The position numbers and the translations under genes are program-made. Source: Streptomyces sp. HD (lineage in GTDB: Bacteria; Actinomycetota; Actinomycetes; Streptomycetales; Streptomycetaceae). From it: 64,000 nucleotides of DNA. Positions 42,462 through 51,369 of this stretch are shown here, piece after piece (the stretch's first letter is position 1; every line of letters starts with the position of its first letter). The DNA lies in NCBI RefSeq assembly GCF_028369295.1, contig NZ_JAQMYP010000025.1, positions 1 to 64,000 on the forward strand. Direction: 5' to 3'. The notes under the pieces were generated by a model, which saw only the letters and a program-made list of their open reading frames with translations, ran no database searches and had not been told where the DNA came from.

Positions 42462-43436
42462 TCACTCCTTGGATGTGGATGTGGATGTGGACGGGGTTGG
42501 GATTGGGGTCGATCGGTCGGCCGGCGGGAGGGCGCGGGCGCGTTGCAGGGCCGCGCGTTCCAGCCGGAGCTTGCTGCGGACCTCGGCGCGGTACCGGTTC
42601 CGCAGCTGTGCGTCGTAGTGCCGGTCGAGGCGTCGGGCGGTTGCGGAGAGGCCGCTGTCGTGGGCGCATTCGGCCTCGGCGACGGCTGTGCGGACTTCCT
42701 TTCGGCGGCGTGCGTCGCCGTCCTTCGCCGCCGTCGCCTTCGTGGTGTCGTTGAAGGCGTCCCGGGGCTGGTAGGGGTCGCTGTAGTTCATTCCTCGGCC
42801 GCGCATGCAGGCCGACCACTTCTTCACGGCGGCCTTGAACTCCCCGTCCGCCGCGACCTTTTGCTGACGCAGCGGAGGAAGCGCCCCGATGACGACATCG
42901 GCGTGGAACCACTTGGCGAGGTCGCTGTAGAGCTGTGTCTGGGCCTGCGCGGTACAGCCGTCGTCGATGCGGCCGACGGTCATGCCGTTCGGAGCCCGGA
43001 CCTCCAGCCGGTCGGCGGACTGGGCGCCGTTGTAGGCGGCGACGGCACGCCGGCGGTCGGTCTGTGACAGCCCGGCGAAGTAGCGCGAGTTGGGGTCGGT
43101 CGCGCGCAGCCGCTCACGGCGGACCTCCAGGTCGCTCCCGTAACCGTGCCGCGCGGCCCACCGGACGTCGTCGATGACGTACGGGAAGTCGCGGTCCTCG
43201 GGGAGCGGCCGGCGCGGCACGGGCTGCATCCGGAAGCCGCGGGCGGCCATGCAGGAACGGGTGAGCTGTTGCTCGGCGTCGTACAGCAGTTGCCGCTCCG
43301 GCTCGGTGAGCGGCCGTGCCGCGGAGGCGTCCGGGTCGGTCGAGGACGACGGTGCCTGGCAGGAAACCGTCGCGAGCGCGGCCGCCATGCTGACCACGAT
43401 CAGCGCAGTGTGCCGATGGAACCGGTGACGACGCAC
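42462..43436 (-). CDS. Large lipoprotein of unknown function
   Basis: 324 residues; GTG at 43436 behind GAGGAGG. Hydrophobic segment and lipobox LATVSC, then a helical, charged protein with several paired cysteines (RSCMAARGF, GRIDDGCTAQ, WSACMRGRG, EAECAHDSG). It resembles actinobacterial secreted proteins without assigned function. The C-terminus is a Pro/Thr/Ser tail. Divergent from the AfsR-like gene; 3 bp separate it from the I36 gene, so both may be one transcript. Confidence 0.8.
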   Translation of the reverse strand: MRRHRFHRHTALIVVSMAAALATVSCQAPSSSTDPDASAARPLTEPERQLLYDAEQQLTRSCMAARGFRMQPVPRRPLPEDRDFPYVIDDVRWAARHGYGSDLEVRRERLRATDPNSRYFAGLSQTDRRRAVAAYNGAQSADRLEVRAPNGMTVGRIDDGCTAQAQTQLYSDLAKWFHADVVIGALPPLRQQKVAADGEFKAAVKKWSACMRGRGMNYSDPYQPRDAFNDTTKATAAKDGDARRRKEVRTAVAEAECAHDSGLSATARRLDRHYDAQLRNRYRAEVRSKLRLERAALQRARALPPADRSTPIPTPSTSTSTSKE

Positions 43437-43647
43437 ACCATCCTCCTCAGATCCGGCATCGCTCGCCCGTGACGGGCCGAGAAGTCCCCTGTGCCCCTCG
43501 GCGCCACGGGCCGTTGGCCACACGATGTGGCGTGAATGTGGGCAGGAACCTTGCGGGAACCTTGCTTCACTGGTCAGCGCGGGTGGCCGGTGCGGCGGTG
43601 GCGGACCGCTGACCGGACTGCGCGGAGCGACCTCGGGGATGGGCGTG

Positions 43648-46488
43648 ATGGAGTTCGTGGTGCTGGGCCCTGTCGAGTTGCACGGCGCGGACGGAGCCGT
43701 CGTGGATCCGGGGCCGGCCAAACAGCGCACCGTTCTGGCGGCGTTGCTGGTGGACGCGGGCCGGTGGGTGGCGGTGGAGACGCTGATCGACCGGGTGTGG
43801 GGGGAGGATCTGCCCGCCCACGTGCGGCCCTCGCTCTACGCGTACGTCGCCCGGATCCGCCGGATGCTGGCCGCGACGGCCACCCCGCAGGAAGAGGCGC
43901 AGCTGCGGCGCGGGCCGGGAGGGTATCTGCTCGACGTGCCCGCCGACCGGGTCGATCTGCACCGGTTCCAGCGGCTGGTGGAGCGGGCGCGCGAGGCGGA
44001 CCCGGACCGCACGGACGCCCAGCGGGCGGCGGTGCTGCGGGAGGCGCTCGGGCTGTGGCGCGGTGAGCCGTTGGCGGGGCTCGCCGGGGATTGGGTACGG
44101 CGGACCCGGGAGGGGTGGCGTCAGCAGCGGATCGAGGCGGTGCTGGACTGGGCCGAGGTCGAGCTGCGGGTGGGAAACCCGGCCGGGGTGATCGGCGAGT
44201 TGACGACCCTGGTCGCCGAGCATCCGCTGGTCGAACCGCTCACCGTGGCGTTGATGCGGGCGCTGCGGGCCGCCGGGCGTGGGCCGGAGGCCCTGGCCTG
44301 CTTCGCCGTACTGCAGAAGCGGCTGGCCGAGGAGCTGGGCGCGGATCCGGGTGCCGAGGCACGGCAGGTGCATCAGGCGATCCTGTGCGGCGAGTCCGGC
44401 CCGCCCCCGGCACGCGGCGCGCCGCGCACGCCGGCCGGTGCCGGGCCGGGGTCCGGCCGGGCCGTACCGGCTCAGTTGCCCCTGGAGACACGGGGGTTCA
44501 CCGGCCGCGCGGACGAACTGGCCCGGCTGGACGGCATCCTGGCCGCCACGGCGCAACGGAGGGCCGCGGTGGTCGTCTCGGCGGTGTCGGGGACGGCCGG
44601 GGTGGGCAAGACCGCGCTGGCGGTGCACTGGGGGCACCGCGTCGCCGACCGTTTCCCGGACGGTCGGCTCTATGTCGACCTGCGCGGCTTCGACCCGTCG
44701 GGGACGGCCGTGACGCCCGATCAGGCGGTACGGGGATTCCTCGACGCGCTGGGCGTGCCGTCCGCGCACCTCCCGGTGGACCTTCAGGCACGGGTGGGCC
44801 TGTACCGCAGTCTGCTGGCCGGGCGGCGGGTCCTGATCGTGCTGGACAACGCCCGGGACGCCGATCAGGTGCGGCCGCTGCTGCCCGGCTCGGCGGGCTG
44901 CCTGGCCGTGGTGACCAGTCGTAGCCGGCTCACGGGCCTGGTCGCCGCGGAGGGCGCGCACCCCCTTCCGCTGGACGTGCTCTCCCCGGCCGAGGCGCGC
45001 GACCTGCTGACCCACCGGCTCGGCACGCAGCGGGTGGCCGCCGAACCGGACGCCGTGGCGGAGATCATCACCCGGTGCGGCAGCCTCCCGCTCGCCCTGG
45101 CCGTCGCCACCGCCCGCGCCGCCGCCCACCCGGCCTTCCCCCTGGGAGCCGTCGCCGACGAACTCCGCGACAGCCACGGCAGCCTCGACGCCTTCGCCGG
45201 GGGCGACCTCTCCACCGACGTACGGGCCGTCTTCTCCTGGTCCTACGAGGCCCTGACCCCCGTACAGGCCCGGCTGTTCGCGCTGCTCGGACTGGCTCCC
45301 GGCGCAGACATCGGGCTGTTCGCGCTCGCCTCCCTGGCCGGCCTGCCCGGCTCGGAGACCCGCGCGGTGCTGCGCGCCCTGGAGAACCTGCACCTCGTCG
45401 AGCAGCACGAGCCCGGCCGCTGGCGGATGCACGATCTCGTACGCCTCTACGCCGCCGAGCGCGGCCGTGCGGACCTCTCACCCGACGACCGGGACGCCGC
45501 ACTGCGCCGGCTCATCGCGTTCTACCTGCACACCGCGTGCGCGACCCGTCGGCTGTTGGGGATGGACGAGATGCCGCCCGGGCTCGGCGATCCCGAGCCC
45601 GGTTGCCGGCCGCAACGGTTGAACACGCAGGCGGAGGCGGTGCGGTGGCTCGCCGGCGAACTGCCCAATCTGCTCGCCGCGCAACGCCTGGCGGCCGACC
45701 TCGGCCGGCGGCGACTCGTGTGGCAGATCGCCTGGAGCGTGGACCACTTCCAGAGTCTGCTGGGGCACGTCCACGACAAGGTCGCGCTGTGGCAGGCCGC
45801 CCTCGCCGCCCTGGACTCCGACGACGCACTGGATGTGCACGTCATGGTCCACCGGCAGCTCGGGCACGCCGCCGCCCACGCCGGATCGCACGACGAGGCC
45901 ACGCGACACCTGAAGCATGCGCTGACCCTGGCCGAGCGGGCCGGCGCTCGCGGCATCCAGGCCCGTATCCACCTGACGATCGCGCAGGCGTACGGGCAGC
46001 AGGACCGCCCCCGTGACGCCCTGGAGCACTCCATCCGCGCCTTGCGGCTTCACAAGGAGCTGGATCACCCCGCGGCGAAGGCCGCCACGCTCAACTCGGT
46101 GGGCTGGTACAGCGCCCGGCTCGGCGACCACGACCAGGCCCGCCTCCACTGCGAAGCGGCGCTGCCGCTGGCCCGGCGCATCGGGCACGAGGGCATCGAG
46201 GCCGACGTCCTGGACAGCCTCGGCTATATCGCCCACCACACCGGCCGTCACCAGGAAGCGGTGGACCACTACCGGCTCGCCGTGGCCCGGTACCGCGCCG
46301 TCGGCGGCGACTACTGGGCCGCCGACACCCTCGACCGCCTGGGCCACGCGTACCACGCCCTGGGCAGGCGGGCAGCGGCGCGCACCACATGGGAGGAGGC
46401 GGCGGCGATGTACGGAGACCAGCACCGCAGCGCCCTCGCCGAACGCGTCCAGCGCCAACTGGACGACCTGGGTCCGACGGTGACGTGA
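43648..46488 (+). CDS. AfsR/SARP-type regulator (BTAD, NB-ARC, TPR)
   Basis: 946 residues from ATG 43648 (in-frame ATG 43639 is an alternative). Domains in order: winged-helix DNA-binding (1-90; KQRTVLAALLVDAGRWV), bacterial transcriptional activator domain (95-240; ALGLWRGEPLAGLAGDWV), NB-ARC ATPase (290-560; Walker A GTAGVGKTALAVHW near 315, Walker B RRVLIVLDNARDA near 393), winged segment, and C-terminal tetratricopeptide repeats (~720-940; for example TLNSVGWYSARLGDHDQARL). This is a pathway-type activator architecture. No biosynthetic cluster is adjacent; possible targets are the divergent lipoprotein and I36 genes. Confidence 0.93.
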   Translation: MEFVVLGPVELHGADGAVVDPGPAKQRTVLAALLVDAGRWVAVETLIDRVWGEDLPAHVRPSLYAYVARIRRMLAATATPQEEAQLRRGPGGYLLDVPADRVDLHRFQRLVERAREADPDRTDAQRAAVLREALGLWRGEPLAGLAGDWVRRTREGWRQQRIEAVLDWAEVELRVGNPAGVIGELTTLVAEHPLVEPLTVALMRALRAAGRGPEALACFAVLQKRLAEELGADPGAEARQVHQAILCGESGPPPARGAPRTPAGAGPGSGRAVPAQLPLETRGFTGRADELARLDGILAATAQRRAAVVVSAVSGTAGVGKTALAVHWGHRVADRFPDGRLYVDLRGFDPSGTAVTPDQAVRGFLDALGVPSAHLPVDLQARVGLYRSLLAGRRVLIVLDNARDADQVRPLLPGSAGCLAVVTSRSRLTGLVAAEGAHPLPLDVLSPAEARDLLTHRLGTQRVAAEPDAVAEIITRCGSLPLALAVATARAAAHPAFPLGAVADELRDSHGSLDAFAGGDLSTDVRAVFSWSYEALTPVQARLFALLGLAPGADIGLFALASLAGLPGSETRAVLRALENLHLVEQHEPGRWRMHDLVRLYAAERGRADLSPDDRDAALRRLIAFYLHTACATRRLLGMDEMPPGLGDPEPGCRPQRLNTQAEAVRWLAGELPNLLAAQRLAADLGRRRLVWQIAWSVDHFQSLLGHVHDKVALWQAALAALDSDDALDVHVMVHRQLGHAAAHAGSHDEATRHLKHALTLAERAGARGIQARIHLTIAQAYGQQDRPRDALEHSIRALRLHKELDHPAAKAATLNSVGWYSARLGDHDQARLHCEAALPLARRIGHEGIEADVLDSLGYIAHHTGRHQEAVDHYRLAVARYRAVGGDYWAADTLDRLGHAYHALGRRAAARTTWEEAAAMYGDQHRSALAERVQRQLDDLGPTVT

Positions 46489-46542
46489 CCACGGCCCGCC
46501 GACGGGAGGAAGGCCATCGGCCGAAGCCGGCGGCGCCAAGGG

Positions 46543-46571
46543 GTTGCGGCCGCAACTGCGTGTACCGTACA
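46543..46571. promoter_or_regulatory. Two palindromes upstream of the epoxide hydrolase
   Basis: GTTGCGGCCGCAAC (46543-46556, perfect) and TGTACCGTACA (46561-46571, perfect about a central base) lie back to back, 17-45 bp before the start codon. Such paired dyads resemble repressor operators. No regulator gene for them is obvious apart from the upstream AfsR-like gene. Confidence 0.5.
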
Positions 46572-46587
46572 GGCGTAAGCTCGCCCC

Positions 46588-47571
46588 ATGGTTTCGCACC
46601 GCATGATCGACGTGAACGGTATCCGGCTGCACATGGCGGAGGAGGGTGAGGGGCCGCTCGTCGTGCTGCTGCACGGCTTTCCCGAGTCCTGGCACTCCTG
46701 GCGTCACCAGTTCGGGCCGCTGGCCGCCGCCGGGTTCCGGGTGGTCGCCCCGGACCAGCGGGGATACGGCCGTAGTGACCACCCGGAGAGCGCGGACGCG
46801 TACAGCATCCTGCACCTCGTCGGGGACGTGATCGGGCTGATCCACGCCCTGGGCGAGGAGCGGGCGTTCGTCGTCGGGCACGACTGGGGCGCGCCCGTGG
46901 CCTGGCACACCGCGCTGCTGCGGCCCGACGTGGTGCGCGGGGTGGCGGGGCTGAGCGTGCCGCCGCCGTTCCGCGGGGAACGTCCGCCGCTCGTCGCCAT
47001 GCAGGAGCAGTTCGGCGGACGGTTCTACTGGAACTACTTCGACCGGCCCGGGGTCGCCGACGCCGAGTTCGCCCTGGACACGCGCACCGCCCTGCGCAAG
47101 CTGTTCTACTCCGCCTCCGGTGACGCCCCCGACGCCGGCCGCCCCGACCAGGCCCTGGTGGCCGACCCGGAGCGGGGCTGGCTCGCCGACATGACCGACC
47201 CCGAGGTGCTGCCGGCCTGGCTCACCGAGGACGACCTGGACGAGCTCACCGAGAGCTACGCCAAGGGGTTCACCGGCGCCCTGAACTGGTACCGCAACCT
47301 CGACCGCAACTGGGAGCTGACCGCCGCCTGGCACGACGCGGTCGTCAGCCCGCCCGCCCTGTACATGTACGGCGACCGTGACCTCGTCCCCGCCTTTCCG
47401 GGCACACCTGAACTCATCGCCAAACTCCCGGAGTTGATGCCCAACCTGCGCAGCGAGCCGATCCTCCTGCCGGGCTGCGGCCACTGGACCCAGCAGGAGC
47501 GGCCCGAGGAAGTGAACGCCGCACTGATCGAGTTCCTGACCGGACTGCGGGGCCGACCCACGCAGGACTGA
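46588..47571 (+). CDS. Epoxide hydrolase (alpha/beta hydrolase)
   Basis: 327 residues. Oxyanion motif LLHGFPESWHSW, nucleophile Asp in VVGHDWGAPVAWH, acid Asp in YGDRDLVPAF and catalytic His in GCGHWTQQERP. The cap contains the tyrosines expected for epoxide ring opening (GALNWYRNLDRNW). Substrate unknown. It stands between the AfsR-like gene and the duplicated terminator that borders the restriction cassette. Confidence 0.9.
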   Translation: MVSHRMIDVNGIRLHMAEEGEGPLVVLLHGFPESWHSWRHQFGPLAAAGFRVVAPDQRGYGRSDHPESADAYSILHLVGDVIGLIHALGEERAFVVGHDWGAPVAWHTALLRPDVVRGVAGLSVPPPFRGERPPLVAMQEQFGGRFYWNYFDRPGVADAEFALDTRTALRKLFYSASGDAPDAGRPDQALVADPERGWLADMTDPEVLPAWLTEDDLDELTESYAKGFTGALNWYRNLDRNWELTAAWHDAVVSPPALYMYGDRDLVPAFPGTPELIAKLPELMPNLRSEPILLPGCGHWTQQERPEEVNAALIEFLTGLRGRPTQD

Positions 47572-47605
47572 CGCAGGGCCGAGATAGGGCCGAGGTAGGG
47601 CCGAG

Positions 47606-47653
47606 GTACGACGAAGGGCGCCCGGTGTTCGCCGGGCGCCCTGCGGTGTTGTG
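47606..47653 (+). terminator. Terminator, left copy of a 48-bp direct repeat
   Basis: An 11-bp perfect hairpin (AGGGCGCCCGG, loop TGTTCG, CCGGGCGCCCT at 47615-47642) ends the epoxide hydrolase gene. Its surrounding 48 bp match 51310-51357 at 47 of 48 positions. Together the copies bracket 47.65-51.31 kb. Confidence 0.88.
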
Positions 47654-47783
47654 GTGATCAGGGCACAGTGCGCGACGCCCCGTGGGCGTGCGGCCTCCCG
47701 GGAGGATGGGGCGAGCTGCGGAAGCACGAGTGCGGTGGTCAGCAGCTGCGCCGCGCCCACAGCCCGGGCGGTAGGGTCGGGGC

Positions 47784-49466
47784 GTGGAAACTGAGCTCCT
47801 TCGCAGCGCCCCTGCAGGCGCACTCGCCCTTCCCGAGGCGCTGCAGGAAGCTGTGCGGCATGGCGAGGTCTTCACCCGCCGCTGGGTCGTCGAGGCAATC
47901 CTTGACCTGGTCGGCTACAAGGATGCGCTCGACCTGGCCGACCTACGGATCATCGAGCCTGCATGCGGCCAAGGAGCCTTCCTCTCTCCTATTGCGGCGA
48001 GGCTCAGCGCCTCATGTCGAAACCACGGCCGTCCTCTCCTCGACGCGATCGACGCGATCAGGGCTTTCGATCTGGTCGAGATGAACGTCGAACGGAGCCG
48101 AGCGACCGTCGCAGCGCAACTCACCGACGACGGCTGGAGTGCCTCCGAGGTGGAGAAGGTCGTTTCCTCATGGATCAGGCACGGGGACTTCCTCCTGCAG
48201 GAGGCGAACGCAGAAACCGCCGACTTTGTCGTGGGCAATCCTCCGTACATCCGGTTGGAGGATGTGCCGGACGACCGCATGAAGGCGTATCGCAAGGCGT
48301 GCACCAGCATGAACGGCCGGGCCGACATCTACATCGGTTTCTACGAGACCGGTCTGCGCAGGCTCAAGAAGGGCGGGACGCTCGGCTTCATCTGCGCTGA
48401 CCGCTGGATGAGGAACCAGTACGGCCGTGGACTCCGCAAACTCGTGACCCGCGACTACAGCATGGACCTGGTGCTCACGATGCATGACGTGGACGCCTTC
48501 GAAGAGCAGGTCTCCGCGTATCCCGCTGTGACCGTTGTCAGTCGCAGGGATCAAGGTACGGCCATCGTGGCCGACACGACGGCCGGATTCGGCGATGAGG
48601 CGGCCCGGGAGTTCGCACTGTGGGCGGCGGAGTCGAGCGAAGGCCTTGTCGAGCAGCCGACTTATCACGCTGCTCGTCTTCCGCACTGGTTCCCTGGCGA
48701 GGACTCCTGGCCGTCGGCTTCGCCGACTCGCCTGGCCATGCTGGAGGAGTTGAGCGATCGCTTTCGCCTCCTGGAGGATGAATGCACCGGCACCCGTGTG
48801 GGAATCGGTGTCGCGACCGGCGCCGACAAAGTATTCATCACTCATGATGGGAAAACGGCCGAGCCAGGACGCATGCAACCCCTCGCCATGGTCAAGGACA
48901 CGACCAGCGGTAAGATCAACTGGGGTGGAAATTACCTTGTCAACCCCTGGGATTCCCAGGGACAACTCGTTGATCTTGACGCCTATCCCAAACTGGCCGT
49001 TTACTTCGAACGACACCGCGAGGTGTTGGGCAAGCGCTATGTGGCGATGAAGCAGCCGAGCCGCTGGTACAAGACCATCGATAAAGTCGACCCCGAGTTG
49101 GCGAGGCGGCCCAAGCTTCTGTTTCCGGACATGAAGCTGACGATCCATCCGGTATTGGATGAAGGCGGGCTGTATCCTCATCACAACCTGTACTACATCG
49201 TGTCGGAAGTATGGGATATGCGTGTTCTTGGTGGCCTCCTGCTTTCAAGGGTCGCCGAGGCGTTCGTGGAGGCGTACGCCGTCAAGATGCGTGGTGGAAC
49301 GCTCCGCTTCCAGGCTCAGTACCTCCGCAAGATCCGAGTTCCGGACCCCGCTGAAATGCAGGAAGAGGATCGTAAGGCGCTGGCGAGGGCCTTCGACGAG
49401 CGGGACGTGGAAGCCGCGACCGAGGCCGCGCTGCGCGCGTACGGCCTCGACCATTTTCCTGACTAG
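47784..49466 (+). CDS. Type II adenine-N6 DNA methyltransferase, XhoI/PaeR7I-type partner
   Basis: 560 residues from GTG at 47784. AdoMet motif I is IIEPACGQGAFL (~56-67) and the catalytic motif IV is NPPYIRLE (152-159), as in gamma-class N6-adenine methylases. The central GGTLGFICADRWMRNQYGR segment and C-terminal RVLGGLLLSRVAEAFVEAY, GGTLRFQAQYLRKIRVP match the target-recognition/tail regions of M.PaeR7I-like enzymes. The predicted role is host protection at the site cut by the enzyme encoded 10 bp downstream. TAGGGT lies 6 bp before the start, suggesting a leaderless message. GC is lower than in flanking genes. Confidence 0.88.
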   Translation: METELLRSAPAGALALPEALQEAVRHGEVFTRRWVVEAILDLVGYKDALDLADLRIIEPACGQGAFLSPIAARLSASCRNHGRPLLDAIDAIRAFDLVEMNVERSRATVAAQLTDDGWSASEVEKVVSSWIRHGDFLLQEANAETADFVVGNPPYIRLEDVPDDRMKAYRKACTSMNGRADIYIGFYETGLRRLKKGGTLGFICADRWMRNQYGRGLRKLVTRDYSMDLVLTMHDVDAFEEQVSAYPAVTVVSRRDQGTAIVADTTAGFGDEAAREFALWAAESSEGLVEQPTYHAARLPHWFPGEDSWPSASPTRLAMLEELSDRFRLLEDECTGTRVGIGVATGADKVFITHDGKTAEPGRMQPLAMVKDTTSGKINWGGNYLVNPWDSQGQLVDLDAYPKLAVYFERHREVLGKRYVAMKQPSRWYKTIDKVDPELARRPKLLFPDMKLTIHPVLDEGGLYPHHNLYYIVSEVWDMRVLGGLLLSRVAEAFVEAYAVKMRGGTLRFQAQYLRKIRVPDPAEMQEEDRKALARAFDERDVEAATEAALRAYGLDHFPD

Positions 49467-49476
49467 GGGACGTGTT

Positions 49477-50226
49477 GTGACCGTCAGTCGCGAAGACTTC
49501 GAAGCGGCCGTTGCCGCGTACTGGGACGCCAAGAACGCTCAGCGAGAGCTGTCTGCCATCAGGGACGCCGTAGGGGCGGGGACGGCCGGCTCGGTGCGAG
49601 GAGGCAAGCATTTTGACCATATCGCTTTGCTGCTTGCCAAGTTCTTCCTTGACGCCGGCTATGCGCCGGGGGATATCCGGGTAAATACGAAACAGGGCCT
49701 GGAGCTTCCTGGGTACTATCGACCCCAGAAGCAGTGGGATCTCGTGGTGACCCATGGCGACACCTTGGTTGCTGCCTTCGAGCTCAAGGCTCTGGGCGGG
49801 CCTTCGTTCGGAAACAACTACAACAACCGGGTCGAAGAAGCGCTAGGCAGCGCTGTGGACCTGCGCCGTGCTGCACTGGCAGATGCTTTTCCTGGAGAGA
49901 AGCCCTGGCTTGGGTATTTCTTCATCATGGAGGATCACCCCAAGTCCCGTAGTTCGGTGTCGGTGCGGAAGGGCCCCTTCCCGGTCGAGCGGATCTGGCT
50001 GGGGAAGTCCTACCAAGACAGGTTCGCCATCTTCTGTGAGCGCCTGATGGACGAGGGTTTGTACGACTCCGTCTGCTACATCACGTCCTCGAAGGAGGAT
50101 CCCAAGCCTGTGGAGCCGGTGGTCGGTCTCGACTGGCGTCACTTCTCGGCAGGCATCAATGCGCGCATCAGGTATCTGCAGGAGCTGGGCTTGCCTGGAA
50201 TCGATGAGGATATTCTGCCGCTGTAA
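49477..50226 (+). CDS. XhoI/PaeR7I-family type II restriction endonuclease
   Basis: 249 residues (PaeR7I is ~246). The PD-(D/E)XK core is visible: Asp88 in QWDLVV and Glu102-Leu-Lys104 in AAFELKALGG, followed by PSFGNNYNNRVEEALGSAVD, characteristic of this family. By family, the site would be CTCGAG. The GTG start follows the methylase stop by 10 bp with AGGGGA as ribosome site. Specificity is inferred, not shown. Confidence 0.88.
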   Translation: MTVSREDFEAAVAAYWDAKNAQRELSAIRDAVGAGTAGSVRGGKHFDHIALLLAKFFLDAGYAPGDIRVNTKQGLELPGYYRPQKQWDLVVTHGDTLVAAFELKALGGPSFGNNYNNRVEEALGSAVDLRRAALADAFPGEKPWLGYFFIMEDHPKSRSSVSVRKGPFPVERIWLGKSYQDRFAIFCERLMDEGLYDSVCYITSSKEDPKPVEPVVGLDWRHFSAGINARIRYLQELGLPGIDEDILPL

Positions 50227-50247
50227 CTGGACCGGTGCGCCGTTCCC

Positions 50248-50955
50248 TCAGTCCGGCACAATGTCGCGTAGCGCCTGAAGGAGCTTACGTAGCTGTTCCT
50301 GGTCTCCTTCGGAGTTCTGCGCTGCCGACTCGATCAGCCTCTCCAAGCCCTCCACGGAAGACTTGCTGCGCACATACTCCACGATGTTGGCCCAGTAGCC
50401 GATCGTGCTCGGATCGCCCGCCACGTAGTAATCGCTGGGCAGGCCGGCCTCGTCCAGGAATTGGTATGCCCTGCTCTTCTGGGGAAAGAGCGACAAGAGC
50501 ACGGCGGACAGGGCCGATTCGAAAATGTCCGACCAATCTGCCCTGTATGGTTCCAGATTGGGAAGTGGCGTCGATGAACCATCGGCGCGCTGAGGCTCCC
50601 GCGCCGATGGAAGGCCACCACCGAGAGTTGGCTGCAACGGCGGCCCTTCGCCGCCCCGGACGACCGAATCCTCGCGAGCGGCTGAGATCCACAACTCGTG
50701 GAACCGGGAAACCTCTTCTTCAGGGTCCTGATCAGCCAGCTGGGCAAGGGCGTGGGCCAGTTCACGAACGACTTTCAGCGAGGGCAGGTCCGTGCTGCTG
50801 AACACGGCATGGATGCGGCTCTTGGAGTAGACGGACTCTTGCGCCATATCCGGGCAAGTCGGCCACCCGGCCCGCAAGTGCAACTCGTGCAGTGCTTCGT
50901 TGAGTTCCCTGAGAGCACCCGGGGGAAGCCCTGGCTTCTTCAAGGACCGAATCAC
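50248..50955 (-). CDS. Helix-turn-helix protein with probable effector-associated domain
   Basis: 235 residues; GTG at 50955 behind GGGGAGG. The N-terminal ~95 residues resemble the small XRE-like helix-turn-helix of Streptomyces (LPPGALRELNEALHELHLRAG, SLKVVRELAHALAQLA, FHELWISAARE). After a low-complexity linker the last ~95 residues are all-helical (ALSAVLLSLFPQKSRAYQFL, STIGYWANIVEYV, VEGLERLIESAAQ), the pattern of effector-associated domains that link conflict-system parts by homotypic contacts. It converges on the restriction gene. The EAD assignment is inference from pattern. Three 10-bp repeats lie directly upstream. Confidence 0.75.
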   Translation of the reverse strand: MIRSLKKPGLPPGALRELNEALHELHLRAGWPTCPDMAQESVYSKSRIHAVFSSTDLPSLKVVRELAHALAQLADQDPEEEVSRFHELWISAAREDSVVRGGEGPPLQPTLGGGLPSAREPQRADGSSTPLPNLEPYRADWSDIFESALSAVLLSLFPQKSRAYQFLDEAGLPSDYYVAGDPSTIGYWANIVEYVRSKSSVEGLERLIESAAQNSEGDQEQLRKLLQALRDIVPD

Positions 50956-50974
50956 CGCTTACCTCCCCGTCGAC

Positions 50975-51004
50975 GGTCCAGAACCGTCCAGAAACGTCCA
51001 GCAA
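50975..51004. promoter_or_regulatory. Three phased 10-bp repeats upstream of the helix-turn-helix gene
   Basis: GGTCCAGAAC, CGTCCAGAAA and CGTCCAGCAA follow each other without gaps, 20-49 bp upstream of the GTG at 50955. One-turn spacing puts them on one DNA face, consistent with an autoregulatory operator. Confidence 0.6.
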
Positions 51005-51145
51005 CCCTCGCATGTCATCCAAACATGTGCTCGGACGCCCTAAGGCATCGCAGGGTGGCCGCGCACGTCCCGAGCCGCTGGAGAGGGGTGACGCTGGATG
51101 CAGGGCGCCCAGCCTGGGGCGCATGACCAGGAGGCTCTGGAAGCC

Positions 51146-51289
51146 ATGCCGAAGAACTCCGCCTCCGAGCGGAAGTCAACCTCCAAGCGGTTGATCCGAA
51201 CCGCGTTGTTCGCATGTGTCCGTGGGGCGGCGTACACGGCAGGCGCTGTCATGGTGACAGCGGCTGTCTGGTGGTTGCAGAACCTCTAG
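51146..51289 (+). CDS. Small single-helix membrane protein
   Basis: 47 residues from ATG at 51146, preceded by AGGAGG at 51129-51134. A basic serine/lysine-rich start (KNSASERKSTSKR) is followed by one hydrophobic segment (AAYTAGAVMVTAAVWWL). A longer reading from 51098 lacks a ribosome site. It lies between the helix-turn-helix gene and the right terminator copy. Function unknown. Confidence 0.55.
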   Translation: MPKNSASERKSTSKRLIRTALFACVRGAAYTAGAVMVTAAVWWLQNL

Positions 51290-51309
51290 CCTGCGTGCCG
51301 ATGACCGAC

Positions 51310-51357
51310 GTACGACGAAGGGCGCCCGGTGTTCGCCGGGCGCCCTTCGGTGTTGTG
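51310..51357. terminator. Terminator, right copy of the 48-bp direct repeat
   Basis: The same 11-bp hairpin (51319-51346) and flanks as at 47606-47653, with one substitution. It ends 12 bp before the serC stop codon and serves the convergent side of serC. Confidence 0.88.
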
Positions 51358-51369
51358 TAGCGGAGACGG

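Noticed and set aside
42462..46488. AfsR-like regulator as part of an antibiotic cluster
   Set aside because: No polyketide, peptide or terpene synthase lies nearby; the neighbours are a lipoprotein, an I36 inhibitor and hydrolases.
47572..51369. Prophage or transposon
   Set aside because: No integrase, transposase, inverted terminal repeats or phage structural genes; only the direct terminator repeats mark the edges.
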